Shown: positions 48,469 to 61,099 of the stretch, piece by piece
Numbering within the stretch: the stretch's first letter is position 1
How the letters are laid out: each line of letters starts with the position of its first letter
Source of the DNA: Galerina marginata
Lineage: Eukaryota > Basidiomycota > Agaricomycetes > Agaricales > Galerinaceae
Reading direction: 5' to 3'
Assembly (NCBI GenBank): GCA_023014335.1
Contig: JAECYW010000007.1
Span: 1,178,001 to 1,242,000, forward strand
DNA: 64,000 bases
Notes under the pieces: model-generated
What the model saw: the letters and a program-made list of their open reading frames with translations, nothing else
Databases searched by the model: none
Told to the model about the DNA's origin: nothing
Position numbers and translations under genes: made by a program

Positions 48469-50657
48469 TTATGTGTCCACCCTGGGGACCACCACCCTCG
48501 GTGCGCCAGCTGACCGCTTCCTCTTCCCTGAAAAACCCAACAAGTCACTCGACCGCCGACTCCGCACCTCGATCCTCGCCAGCTCCTCTTCCCACTCCCG
48601 CATATGATCAGAAGGCTCCGACTCATTTCCGTGACTGCTGCTCGACACGCTCGACGAGCTGCCCGTCGTACTCGTGCTGCTCCCACTCGGGGCGCCTTTC
48701 ATCCGCGGCGCCACACCATTCGAATGCACCGTCGACCAGAAGCTGTTGCTACTAGCCTTCCCAGGCCCATTGCCACTCAACAGCCCTCCGCGCGTCTGCT
48801 TGGAAACAGAATGGCTACTGTCCGGTCGCGTCGTGCGCAAAACCACAAGCTCAGACCGTCGCTTCGCCGCAGCAAGCATGGAACCACCACCAACAACTGT
48901 GCCAGTACTTGAGGACGTCTGCCCGGACGCTTCTCCTTCTTGTCCACGTGGGCGCCCATATGCGCCTCCGGCAAAATTGACCGGCTTATCACGGGGACCA
49001 GCGCTGGTGTGCGGTCTCCGGCTGCTCGATTTGCTCCTGCCGTACGACGCGTTGTTCACCCCTGGCGAGGGTGGTATAGCGTCCTCGCGCTCCGGCCGTG
49101 AGCGGCGTGGCGATTTTGACTTGGACCGTAAGTTGCCGTCGATGACCATGGCGTCTTGCATCTCGTTGTATTTGGATAGTGCGAGCTGTCGTTCTGCTTC
49201 GTTAGTGGATACCACTAGTAATTCTTGATCGGCAAGTTCTACGGTTTCGGTTCCAGATGGAGACGTCACGATGATCTGCGAGAGAGATGAGGCTGGAAGG
49301 CAAGTAGATCGCGAGGAAGAAATACCTTTGACCGGATGAAATATTTTACCGACACGAGCTCTGAAGAGATGGTTTCACCTATAGCCCAACGACTGTGTGA
49401 TTTGGCAGCCGGCCATTGAAGTGTTAGCGTCTTACTCCATATGCCGTTTGCGTCACGCGCAAAGTTGCCAGAAGATTCGACGCCTGCGATGGGGTTAACA
49501 ATGACCTTTACTGATGAGGATGATGATGGGGGAGAGTTCGGGAGCAAATTAGCAGTTTCCGAGGCAATTGATAGCACAGACGGGTAGATGGTTCCGGGTG
49601 TAAGGGTGGGATTGGAAGAGGAGAAAGAGGCCGTAGAAGATGCCGGTTCGGGTTCGGGTTCTTGATATGAATGCGTGGGGGAATATGATGAAGAGGAACT
49701 GGGAAACGAAGGTTGCAAATGAGGACTTGACGACGATCTATTGAGAGACGACGAAGAGTGACTTGAATTCAGTGAGGGGGTGTTTAGTGATGATGAAGAA
49801 ACGGGTGTAGAGGGGTGAGGGATGTCGTGGAGAAATATGCGGCGTTCAACAATGACACTGGCGCTACGTATTGAGACGCCGTGTTCTAGTGGTTGGAGGT
49901 GGATTGGTATTGATACAAGGTCAAGGGGGCCAATGGGTGTTTTGGGTGGATGGGTGGAGTATCGTATCCGTGGCGCGCGAGGTTTGGTGATCTCTTGACT
50001 GAGCAAGGGTTCAGGTGAAGGAGTGACAGAAGCGAAGGGGGGGAGGTCGTATCGTACTAGAGGCAGTTCAAAATGTCGGATTTGACGGGAACCGACTCCA
50101 GAAATAGGTACATGGGAGAGCACTGGAAAGACGTGAATTCAATAGCATCGTGCAAAGGTGGCAGAACACGTACCGGCCTCCACTCTCCATATACACCGGT
50201 AGTCCACAAATATCGCTGTACTGAACCCGGCCACCTTGGCGGGTACTGATATTCGGAAGGGAAACTCGAGGTTCCCGATCGACTCACTGTCGACGCCGTC
50301 TGGTTTTGTCCATAGGACTTGTGTATAGTCAACGAGGACGTTGGAATGGAGAACGTTGACACGGCCTGTCCGGGACTCGTAGCATCGCACGGAAATGGAT
50401 ATTGATTTTGCCTGGAGACCCTTGAGGTCTGCGTCTAGTTTTGTGCGCACGACTGGGGAAAAGGAGGGTTATTAGAGGCTAATTTTCTGAGAAAGACACG
50501 ACTTGCTTCCTTCGACGCGAATTGGAGTCAAACCGAGATAGCCAGAATATGGGAAATAACGGAGGCCCTGGTTGCCTGTTGGATACTATAAGCAGGAAAT
50601 AAACGGAAAGGCGGAAAGAGACGCACCCTTTGTGGAGGAGAGGATGAGATGGACCAT
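48469..50657 (-). CDS. arrestin-like domain protein
   Basis: Five exons (50627-50657, 50507-50575, 50174-50452, 49326-50122, 48469-49275) give 660 residues. The N-terminal arrestin fold is visible as GNQGLRYFPYSGYLGLTPIR, KGLQAKSISISVRCYESRTG, SNVLVDYTQVLW, LEFPFRISVPAKVAGFSTA, DYRCIWRVEAVLSHVPISG and QIRHFELPLVRYD; a second sandwich includes PLDLVSIPIHLQPLEHGVSI. A long Ser/Pro-rich linker and a C-terminal disordered tail (about 250 residues) with SDHMREWEEELARIEVRSRR follow. Fungal alpha-arrestins recruit ubiquitin ligases to plasma-membrane transporters; no PPxY motif was confirmed here. Intron 50453-50506 has a GC donor (GAA|GCAAGT); the GT at 50500 would break the frame of VEGIVRTKLDADL. 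Confidence 0.82.
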
Positions 50658-50886
50658 TGTGGGGAGAGGAAAGAGAGGAGGAATCTTTGGCCATCTGAAT
50701 AAAAAGCCTTGGACGTCAGAAGCACTTGCTTCCTCTCAGATCTGTCGACGCTAGCTTCTTTGCATCCGCTTCTTCCTGGGAATATCCTGTCCATTTTTTA
50801 TTTTTCTATTTTCATTTATTCCCGGTCACAGTCACGCTGCCCCCCATCGCCGCTGGCACTCCTCCCCTCTCTCATCCCCGACGACC
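50658..50886. promoter_or_regulatory. shared intergenic region, arrestin / SLC35F6-like genes
   Basis: 229 bp separate the two divergent start codons. The right half is pyrimidine-rich (CCCATCGCCGCTGGC, CCTCCCCTCTCTC near the transporter start). Specific factor sites were not identified. Confidence 0.4.
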
Positions 50887-53079
50887 ATGCCCTCCTCCCT
50901 CTATGTGCCCTTCCTCCTGGCGGGGATGATCCTCACCGTATGTATTCCCTTCTCATCGTCGTGCTGCGTCTCACCGTCGTGCTAGGGATCAAGCAACTCT
51001 CTCTGGTCCAAATGGCAGGCATGTTCCATTCACCGCAGTCTGCGTGTCTTATCGCCAACCAGTCATTAGGATATGCAATGCGTCGAGAACTGTAATGACC
51101 ATGATCCAAGCAACCGCGTCCTTTACGAACAGCCCGTCTGGCAGACTCTGCAGATGTTCGGTGGGCACTCTTTCCGTATTCACCCATTTTGGCTTTTGCT
51201 AATAACCCACCGAACTAGTCGGAGAGATGCTCTGTCAGTCACAGCTTCCTCTAAAATATCAGTGACACCATCTCTCCGCGTAACTCTAACCATGTGCTTG
51301 TCTTTCTCTTTCCCTAGGTTTCCTGCCGGTCATATACACGTGGCTAAAGACAAGGCGACAATCTTCGGTCCAGCTCCTGGCGGACTCCGATCAAGATCCT
51401 CCCAATAAGCTCGCTCCCCAGCCCCTCCAAGGCTGGAAAGTTTTCCTCCTTTGGATCCCGGCCGCCTGTGACTTAACGGGAACCACGGTAAGTCTCACAA
51501 ATCGGCTCCTCCGATGATGCATTGCACTCATTCCGATCTAATGCTTCTAAATCCAATTCTCTCAGTTAATGAATGTTGGCCTCCTCTATACCCCCGTCTC
51601 CATTTATCAAATGACCCGTGGTGCACTCGTCCTGTTTGTGGGTGTATTCAGCGTCATATTTCTCCGACGCCGCCTTTGGCTCTATCAGTATGGAACCTTC
51701 GATTCCGTCCGCTAAGAATACACTTTGACCTACATCTCTCTTGTTCTCCAGATGGGTTTCCCTTATTATCGTCATGTCTGGCGTGTGTCTGGTGGGGTAC
51801 AGCGGATCGCTTATCAAGGACGCAATCAAAGAATCTGTCGTTCATAATTTGGCTCGGGCTTTGGGCCTCCACGCCCCACTCACAAATGCTACTGAGGAAC
51901 CAGAAATCACAAAGGTTCTTGTCGGTAAGTTTCTCAGCCGATGTTTGATGAAATTTGACCTCTTCAACGTGCCTCCCCTCTCAAGGCATTTTCTTCATTC
52001 TGTTTGCACAAGTATTGTGAGTGTACATCTTTTTCCTTTGACACATGTCCGAGCCTTCTTCCGGTGATGCACCTTACTGAAATGTCTCCCATGCAAATCA
52101 TAGCACTGCCACACAATTTGTCGTTGAAGGTTTGTTTCTCATCGCTTCCTCATCCAACGAATCGCACCTTCATATGTGTTTTGTTTGCAGAAAAGATCCT
52201 GAGTGCGTACAATGACTATTCTGTACCAGTTGCCTCTAATTGGCTCAACTTTCTCCAGGCCGATATTCCGTGACCCCCCTTGTCGCCGTCGGTTATGAGG
52301 GCCTCTTTGGCACCATCTCGATTCTCATGTTTGTTCCGATTCTGGCTATCCCTTCCGTCTCTGCATTGTCCCCCTTCTTCGACCTTCCCCGTGGCTGGTA
52401 TCAGATGATATACACACCAACAGTCTTGTACTCTGGGCTTGCCATTTGTCTCAGCATCTCGTTGTTCAACTTCTTCGGATTGAGCGTCACTCGGCACGTC
52501 AGCGCCACGGCTCGGTCGCTCACCGATACATGCAGAACACTTTCCATCTGGATCATAAGTCTTGGTCTTGGCTGGGAGAAGCTAGTTTTCCCGATCTCCC
52601 TTCTCCAAGTCCTCGGCTTTTCACTCCTTGTGTAAGTGCACCCACCACCCACCCCCATCCTCCGCTTTTGTGATATCTTCAGGGCCGTTACTGACTTTTT
52701 TCAATTTTTGTGTTTTCTTTCATGTGCTGCGCCTCCGAAAACAGTTATGGCACGGTAAATAGTTACCTCATTTTGTCCCTGATTGTTGACGTTGACGCAT
52801 GGACTTTCACGGCTCGTTTAATTGCAGTTCCTCTTTAATAACCTCGTCACTCCGCCACCCTGTTTGCCTGTACCCCGCCCTGAACCGCCGGTAGCGCGGG
52901 TGTCTGACGAGGAGGAACGGGAAGCTTTGTTGACGGCTCCTTTGGATGAGACTGCGGCACTCCCGGCCGACCTTGGTCAAAGCGGCTTCGATGTCATCCC
53001 TGAAGGACAGCATGCGCTCGCACAGGCCAGAGCACCGCATGCCAAAAAGACGCCTTCGGTAAGATCGCACTCGGATTAG
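50887..53079 (+). CDS. SLC35F6-like drug/metabolite transporter
   Basis: Multi-exon. ATG at 50887 starts MPSSLYVPFLLAGMILT; spliced segments continue GSSNSLWSKWQ, FLLWIPAACDLTGTTLMNVG, VSIYQMTRGALVLFVGVFSV, WVSLIIVMSGVCLVGYSGSL, VGIFFILFAQ, AVGYEGLFGTISILMFVPIL, SISLFNFFGLSVTRHVSATA and TLSIWIISLGLGWEKLVFPI. About ten membrane segments and the motifs CDLTGT, EGLFG, FNFFGLSVT and SATARS..DTCRTL..W match SLC35F6 of the EamA/DMT superfamily, whose human member is found in lysosome and mitochondria. The substrate is unknown. A soluble C-terminal tail of about 85 residues with acidic SDEEEREALL follows the last membrane helix. Exon borders between 51900 and 52250 were taken from reading frame. Confidence 0.87.
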
Positions 53080-56000
53080 ACCCGAGTTGGCTTGCTGTCC
53101 CTTCTTCCTTGTAATTACGATCAATGCGCTTTGGTTTTATTGGTTAGCCGTCAGCTATTTTTTGGAAGCCTTCTTAATAGGTCGGGTTCGCTATTTATTT
53201 GCCTCACGATTTATCACGCTTGTTATAGCTACTCGTACGCACTTTCGTTTGGATAGATTTCGAAAGCCGTTTAGCATGAAGGATGGTATTGGACAAGCAT
53301 CAGGTTGTCATTTCTCTTTGTCGTCGTCACTCGACACTCGTCTTTTGTTGGTGGTGGTTTACTATAGTGATCATTTTAGACTCGTTTGCGCAATCTCTAC
53401 TATTCCAATTTGCAATACGATTTAGTTATTCGGCGTCATACGAGGGGGTTCTTTAAAATTTCTGGGGTATCATTGAGTTTGGGGGCCGTGTTTTCTTGCC
53501 TCATTATTTCAATGCCAATGGAGATGGGCCAATAGGAGGTTTTTTGTGTCACTTGTCTGTGGAGCATATAATGAATTGGAAAATAATTGGATAATGAAAT
53601 CCAGCGCTGATCATGAGCGGCTGGCCTTGGGATGATCATCCGTACGACATGTGGCCCCCGACGGAAGTAGAGGCCATGCATGACGCGCTCTAATTTACTA
53701 TAAACTTGCCCGCGACGCTTCGTTACCAAGGATATTTCAATTATTATTATGCAGAATCGCTCCCCGTTACACCTGCCGCTGAGATCCGGCTAAGATTGAA
53801 CCCGGCTACGAGGCCTACCTCGACTGATCTTGAATGACGACCTTTGATCCATGTCGTTGGCCAACAGCCCCACTGCGGTCCTGCGTGAATCTTCTAGCAC
53901 CTATGGGATACTCTACCGCCAGTCAGAAAATAAATGACTACACGGGCCCTGGCAGGTAGTTAGTAACTACCGTCGAGAAGTAAACTTCTTTGCTGACTCC
54001 CTCTCGTTTTCAACAAACTACTACTATGGGCGCTTGTGTCCATTGATCAAATTCCAGAGGCTGAAATCCCTTTAGAAATCTCCCGAATACGCAACTGCGG
54101 GTTGGACTCACCCCTCCAAAACTCCATATGTCATCCTCAGATTGAATGGAATTGGATCGACGGGATTTTTACTGAAGGCTCTATCCTGGTCCGAAATTTC
54201 ATGCTCCCGATTAAGCCAATACTAATAAGTTACTAATTACCAGATTTGATCGCATAGGGCATTCCCGATACCTCGGCGTTATTAGCTGTATCAAAATGGA
54301 TTGCAGAGCTCAGAGCAGGCGAGACCTATGGGCTGAGACGGACAGAGGTATATCACGGCCGCGGAAGTCCATGAATGTACGTGCATGGCCTCGGTGATCA
54401 AGCCCCTAAATTAGCGCTTGACTTTTCATGTTGTACCCCACCTTGTAAATTAAGTATGCCGGGCCCGACTATCCCAGAATTGTCTCCGGCTCAGTCATGG
54501 GTCGAGGGCCAAGATTGCCTAGCGGCCGACATGAATGGCGTGTTCGACGAAAACAGACCTTCGCCATAAGTAGGATGCCGCTTTACTCCCTCGAAGGCCT
54601 CGTTGAAATCTCTGGCCAGGTCACAGACCTCCATGTACATGATATTTTGACAGTTAATTTCAAGACAACAAAAATAACCTTCGATTGATCATATAAGCGA
54701 CTGCGGACGAAGACCCAAATCGCAGTTTCTTCGCGTTCACACGAATTTACTCTCAACCGATTAAGTCACGGCTCTGAGCACAAAAGAAGGGTTAAGACAG
54801 AGGTAATCCCACGTACATGAGGTGAGAGTTGAGATTAAAATACCTATGACAGTGGCCAAGCCAGATGTGCCGTTTGAATGGAATGTGTAGATACTTTGTC
54901 ACCCTCTTGACACTGCCGAGCACCAAGGGGGCCACGGAACGTTGTGTAATTATCAGGCGCCGCCCAGTGACACGATTGATTGTCAATTGATATTCGCATT
55001 CGTCTTGGGCCAGCACGGTGGAACTGGGTCTCTTGGTGGTCAGAGGAATTTGGAAGGTCAAGTTGGATCGAAGAAGAAGCCAGGAAAATAATTTCACCGG
55101 TCCTCTGTGGGCAACTCGGGGGTGGAAATTTTGAGGTGCAGCCCAGAACGTGGACAACGCCTGTTTGCCAGCGAGCGCATAGAAGTGTCCGGGTGCACTT
55201 AGGCATTCTTTTTGGAATACGTTTCTCCTTCGCCGGCTATGTGAAGGAGATGCAACGGATATGGTTATCCCAAGCGATTCTTCCTAGACTGAGGCGAAGG
55301 GTTCCCTGCGGTTCAGAAGCAATCGCATATTTATTTTTTCCAGACGAACACGACATATTCCTTTCATTCGAGGCCACAAGGCAAGGGCTAAAATTACGAG
55401 ATAGCCTTTACCTGACAGATAGGTCATGAGCTTTCCGAAACGTGCGATTGAAGACTTGGACAGACTTGGACTCACTCACACCAGACTTTAAGATCTAGAG
55501 ATCTGTCATCGGGAAGAAAAATATCCCATAGATGTCATACAGTAATAGAGAGATGATGATCGGATATATAGACCCATGTGATGCGGCTTGAGAGACGCTT
55601 CAGCCGGAAGCGAATCTGCGCCAAATTCCAATTATAAAGGGCGGGGTTTCTGTCAGTAGAGGAACGCAGGCAGCTCTTGAGCGATAGGGAGAACAATAAG
55701 TTTGGTCCAGATACAGATATCGGAAAAAGACAAACGCACAACGAACAGCCAAAGGTCTTGGTTTGGGGTCTGACAGCAGAGTACATAACCTCGTTTAGAC
55801 CGGTTCTAGAGGTCTACACCTTCAGTTAAGGTTTGAATGTTGCGTGCATGTTTCACGGGAGCTGGATCACAGTTAGAAGCCTCATTGGAGGAAACGTATG
55901 TGAGATCGTCGGGAAGCCGACTCCGGCGATGAGCCTCACAAAAGGGAGGGTCACGTCGGCGTGACGCCGGTGCGCAAAACACATACTGTGCCAAAAATGG

Positions 56001-57305
56001 TAACACAACGACGGGGTTTTGTGGCGTCTCGCCACACCAGAACCTAACTTCTTCTATTGCTATAGAAACATGGAGTAGCCAACTTGCCTACTCGCCTCTC
56101 GGATAGCCCAGGGATGGTCTTTCTTTTCTGCTGTGTCTTACTGCTCCAAGGCCTACAGGAACACAAATCAGCGAGCGTGATGTGCTCGCCGCTGACTGTC
56201 CTTTCTTCTGAGTCTTCAATTTTGTTTATATTTCCATCAAATTTCCATGGGCGGCTCCACATATATATTCAGACTTCGGCTGGGATTGGGAAGCTGTTCT
56301 AATTGCTTCTATTCCTATGTTTTAATGACCTTAAATCAACTCCGGATTCCACCATGCCAATATTAGTCGCTTCAGCTGGATATGATTCAGAGTAGGCACT
56401 AGGCACTGCTGGTCAACGACGTATCTGACAACTTCTCGGTTCAGAGGCGAACCCTGACCTCCCTCTGTTGAATTATCACTTTGTGTTATTTCTCGTTGCT
56501 TGTTGCACTCTTTGCTTCTTTTAGAGACCATCAGCAGCTCTCGGCTACTCACCATTCCACTGGCACTCGGCGTGGGTTCAGCCTTCAAGGTGAATCGGCT
56601 TCAGAGATGTTTGTTATTTATTATTCCCAAAGATAAATGTCAAATTTCCGAAATTTGTGTGCTTGTTCTGGGCCGGTCTGGGTTCAGCATGTTTCACCTT
56701 CACGGAGCGGAAATCGATGGTGGAAAGGTTTGAAAGATAACATGGACCGGCAAATAACGGACAGCATAAATGGCCGATTCCTTCCAATTCCTGTCCTATT
56801 GACAGATTACGAGTATGGGAGCTTCTCGGAAATTCATACACGACGCCTACGGTATTTAGCGGTTAAACAAAGAAAGTTGCCGGGACTCTCACATGTATTC
56901 CAAAACACCACTTGGTCGGCTAAATTGCATAGTTTATCATTCTTTCTGATATGGTACGTATGGGAGAGCTGCGTTCAGTTATGCAAGGTTTATTCTCATC
57001 GGGCTGATGGGTCGAAACTCTTGCCCCGTCTCTGATCTTTTAAGGTAGTATCAGCGTCACCCAAAGAGTTAGACCCAGTTGTATCAACTGATGGGCATGA
57101 GGCCTTGACTGGCCATGATGAGTGACTCCGAGTACTGAATGACAAAAGAACGTTTGGCTTCAGTATGTCAGATGATGCCACTAAGCGAGACACATCTATT
57201 CACTATCGGAAAAATGGCGTATGAGACAATCCGACATCGAAAAAAATACAAGAGGGCACACACGAGTGATACACAGGCTTCAATACTTATTTCCTAGGTC
57301 GTCCG
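53080..57305. other. 4.2 kb gene-poor stretch
   Basis: No supportable gene on either strand. Candidate frames at 53436-53729 (-), 54792-55206 (-), 54980-55429 (+) and 56637-57035 (+) have no recognised family, and neighbouring pieces do not join. Two GC-rich perfect inverted repeats lie at 55957-55969 (CGGCGT-G-ACGCCG) and 56020-56036 (TGTGGCG-TCT-CGCCACA). This could be decayed mobile-element or gene-relic DNA; no terminal repeats were found. Confidence 0.5.
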
Positions 57306-58981
57306 TCAGACAGAGCCTTCGTCTAGCCCTTCGTCGTCGCTATCGCTCTCTCTATCGAGCGCTTGCATAGCTGCCTTTTCAATCTTTTCGAGTTCCCAAC
57401 CGATAGAACATTTATCAACTTTAACCTCCATTAAGGTCATCCCCAGAAGTTCTAAGATTTCATCACTGTTATTCAAAGGAACTTCAGTTCATCCGGTTAA
57501 TGATGCAAGATGCACAAAACCAAAAATTACCTAGCCTGAGCCTGAATCCAAGAGCAAAAGTCATCTAGCCAGATTTTGCTGTAAATATAATATACTTCGT
57601 GATGGTCCAAGATATCTTTTATCTCTAAAAGACACCGTATAACCATTCGTTTGCCCTTTCTGAGGAGGCCGGCGACGTCTTCACGACACTTTTCTGCCAA
57701 CGCGAAAGAGCGATATAAGGGGAATGTCAGAGAGCGCCTGTACGACGGCACGAGTGCCTCTTCGAGTCCGTCAGCCGGAAAAACTTGAGGTCCTCTTGTA
57801 TAGTGGGAGGAATGCGGAGGATCCAGGGCCGTGAAGGCAGGCGTCAGAATGCCCATCGTCCATGCGCTCTCTGGGGTAGGGTCGCATTGTGACGTCCTCG
57901 ATTCGTAAACATAAGAGAAGAGGAGTGTGATAAGGGTCAGATAAAGATCATGCGTTTGGCTGTCTGTGGCAAGGTCTGGGCAGGAATATGAATGAGACTT
58001 CAGACGTTGAAGAGGCAGGCAGACGGCGCAACGTTACGATAACGAACATTCTTTCCGCGGCAAACGCAACATTGTCATGTTTTCTTTTTCACTATACTGG
58101 ACCTCAGTTTGACCGGAGACGTAGGGGTGGGCCCACGCTATTAGTTCCTGAATGTATTCGTCGTCCATGAAATCTGCCCTATTGACACCGTTGAATTATT
58201 TAGCAAAATGGTCAAGAACATATTATCATCTCTTACATGTAGTGTTCCTCGTCGAATTTCTCGTCTTCATGTTTGACCCTCCTCGCTCGGCGTCTCTCAT
58301 TGCTGCATTCTTCTGCTTCGTCACCGAGTTCATTGATTTCATTTTCGGTATGGGTCACATGCCTGAGATAACCAGAGTACATGTCCAGAAACCCGTAGCG
58401 CACTTGCTGCGAGATGTTGAGAGGAGGCAATGGAGATGGGACCTCCTGGGGCAATTGCCAGTCATTTTGAGCCGCTACAAAGGTGGTCAGTCAAGTCACT
58501 ATAGTGAGAATAAGGCTTTACCTTCAAGAATTTCGTCACGATCTATTGAAAGAGCCTCCGCTTTTGCCACCAGATCGTCATCTACATTCGACGAAAGCAC
58601 CTCGATTGAAGGCGGTTCTTGGACTGTCTTCCTCGGCGCCAGTAGCTTCGCGAGCAGATCCAGGTCTTCAAAAACTTCTCCCCGATTTTCTTTCGTCAGA
58701 GTGACAGTAAGAGTTCCTGAACTCGGGTCGTACTGGGCTGAAGAGTTTTCGTCTTCCAGGACAGGTTTGGAAAAATTCAGCCGTAGAAAGTATGGGTTGA
58801 CGTGAACCGCGACCAGAGTTTCATCGACATTGATGTCGACTTCGGCTGCCTACTTTGCCTGACGTTGAGCTAGACGGTCTAATGAGACGCGAGAATGGCG
58901 GCGTACACGGACGGACGGGCAGTAAATCGACACAATGATCGTGTCCTCCGTCTGGCTACAGCTGAACCGCGGCGTAATCAT
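57306..58981 (-). CDS. SHQ1: Shq1-like H/ACA snoRNP assembly factor
   Basis: ATG at 58981 starts MITPRFSCSQTEDTIIVSIY, an N-terminal CS (Hsp20-like) domain that continues CPSVR, AAEVDINVDETLVAVHVNPY and FLRLNFSKP. The central and C-terminal SHQ1 domain shows LNISQQVRYGFLDMYSGYL, DEYIQELIAWAHPYV, YRRSLTFPLYRSFALAEKC, RCLLEIKDILDHHEVYYIYS and KIWLDDFCSWIQ, then a C-terminal helix with CSIGWELEKIEKAAMQALDR and an acidic tail. Shq1 holds the pseudouridine synthase Cbf5/dyskerin before H/ACA RNP assembly, in cytosol and nucleus. Intron at about 58844-58906 joins CPSVR to AAEVD. It is divergent from trpE, with 279 bp between starts. Confidence 0.9.
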
Positions 58982-59260
58982 GTCGGACGAGAAAATAGTA
59001 CCAGGGAGTGAGTCGATCTTCGCGGTTGAACGAAGTCTACACGAGAGACCCGAGCAAATTATGTCGGCGAGGTTGTCGTCGGTGAACAAAGTCAAGAATC
59101 ATTTCTCCGATCATTGAACAAATTAACCGGACTGGCTCTCTCTCACATTGATAACTTGGACACATTTCTCGCAGCCGTATATTTAGTCCCACCAGGACAG
59201 CTGTACACGATCTATAGCCTACTGTCACTTACTGCAACATTGTCTATAATCTGAAGACCT
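58982..59260. promoter_or_regulatory. shared intergenic region, SHQ1 / anthranilate synthase genes
   Basis: 279 bp between divergent start codons; both promoters must be in it. One candidate general-control (Gcn4-type) element, TGAC(T/G)C, was looked for but none could be assigned with confidence. Confidence 0.4.
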
Positions 59261-61078
59261 ATGGATACACAAGTGAGCTGATTTACAAACCTTTTGTACT
59301 AACCACTGAATTGATCTACTTTCGATTTATAGACACTACCGGCTTTCCCCCCTCTCTCTGTAGTTGAGAATCTAATCATCCATGAAAAACGAGGGAACTG
59401 TGTTCCTGTATACGTCGAGCTTCCTGCCGATCTTATAACACCATGTATGGCCTACCTTCGAGTCGCCAAAGACTCCAAATACAGTTTCCTGCTTGAGTCA
59501 GTAATTGCAGGAGAAAATGTTGCTCGTTACAGTTTCATCGGGGCTGGTGGGTCGACAAAAAGATGGTCAATGGTACTCGGATACTGATTGTTTTCTGGAT
59601 TGATTTAGATCCTTTGAAAGTGATCAAAACCGGACCCGGAGAAGAAATTACGGGAGATCCAATGATTGCTCTGCAAAAAGAGCTCGCACTTCATCAGTAT
59701 ATCAAAATCCCAGAAGTCCCAACATTTACTGGAGGTGCTATTGGATATGTCTCGTACGATTGCATCCAACACTTTGAGCCCAAGACGAAATGCGATCTCC
59801 AGGATCCTCTCCAGATCCCCGAAGCCATCTTTATGCTTGTGGATACGCTCCTCATCTACGATCACATCTTCCAGAATTTGAAGGTTGTTTCACACGTATT
59901 CGTTCCAAAAGTCGTTGGAACGAGCAACCTTTCCTTCATATATCAAACTGCCGTCTCGAAGGCACGCCGGCTAGCCAAGCTTCTCCTCTCAAGTGCCACA
60001 CCCGAACCCCCTCAACCCCCCATTACTCTCGGGAACGAAGCGGTTTCAAATGTCGGAAAGGCTGGGTACGAGGGTTTTGTGACCACATTGAAGAAGCACA
60101 TCGTGGCCGGAGACATAATCCAGGCAGTACCTTCCCAGCGACTTGCACGGCCAACTTCTTTGCACCCTTTCAATGCGTATAGACATCTTCGGCAGGTCAA
60201 CCCATCTCCCTATATGTTCTATCTGGATTGCGGCGATCTTCAGCTTGTCGGTGCAAGTCCGGAGACATTATGTAAAGTGGAGAAGAACATAGTCTATAAT
60301 CACGCTATTGCCGGGACGATAAAGAGAGGGAAAACACCGGAAGGTCAGTTGGTATCTCAATCGGTGTTTTGCGAAGCTTATTCTGTTTGGCAGAGGATGA
60401 GAAGCTGGGTGCTATTCTCCTTGCTTCTGAGAAGGACCGAGCAGAACATATCATGCTCGTCGATTTGGCACGGAACGACGTGAACCGAGTTTGCCAGCCT
60501 AAAACGGTGAAGGTGGACCATCTGATGAAGGTTGAAAAGTTTAGCCATGTTATCCATCTGACTTCGCAAGTCTCTGGAACCCTACGAGATGGACAAACAA
60601 GGTAAGTAACCTTATTTTCTTTTGGACCTTTCCTCACTGTTTTCTCAAGATTTGATGCGTTCCGATCGATATTCCCTGCTGGCACCGTCTCAGGAGCACC
60701 AAAGATAAAGGCCATCGAGATTATCTCCTCTTTAGAAAAGGAGCGACGAGGAGTATATGCTGGGGCTGTCGGTCGCTTTGACTTTGCTGATGATGAAATG
60801 GATACCTGCATAGCTATTCGAACTATGACATTTAAAGATGGCGTTGCGTACCTGCAGGCAGGAGGAGGCGTTGTATTTGATAGTGTTGAAGAAGAGGAAT
60901 ACATGGAGACGATCAACAAGTTGGGCAGCAATGTCAGGGCACTTGAGGAGGCTGAAAGTAAGTCTCCTGTTCTTTACCAATCTTCCACTTGGATATTGAA
61001 GGGAAGCGTTTAGGATATTGGTACAAAATACAGCAAAATCAAGCTGCTAAGAAAGCGGCAACAAATCGGAATGTATAG
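59261..61078 (+). CDS. TRP2: anthranilate synthase component I
   Basis: Six exons (59261-59272, 59333-59546, 59609-60343, 60394-60601, 60650-60957, 61014-61078) give 513 residues. The 12-nt first exon encodes MDTQ. The N-terminal domain carries [20 protein letters not shown] and [22 protein letters not shown] is the tryptophan feedback-inhibition motif. Catalytic chorismate-binding segments are [79 protein letters not shown] and [12 protein letters not shown]. It converts chorismate plus ammonia (from a component II glutaminase) to anthranilate, the first tryptophan step. The synthase glutaminase, usually fused to TrpC in fungi, is not in this window. It is convergent with the uS2m gene, stops 21 bp apart. 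Confidence 0.95.
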
Positions 61079-61099
61079 ATTAAGGTATAAAGCTATGTA

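Noticed and set aside
53750..54720. Possible retrotransposon remnant
   Set aside because: No long terminal repeats, primer-binding site or polymerase motif could be found.
54792..55429. Overlapping frames on both strands suggesting a decayed gene
   Set aside because: Pieces such as CEYQLTINRVTGRRLIITQR look protein-like, but I could not assemble a family or consistent exon set, so no gene is called.
59261..61078. Biosynthetic gene cluster around anthranilate synthase
   Set aside because: Neighbours are Shq1, a mitoribosomal protein and Hsp70; there is no tailoring enzyme, synthetase or transporter. This is primary tryptophan metabolism.
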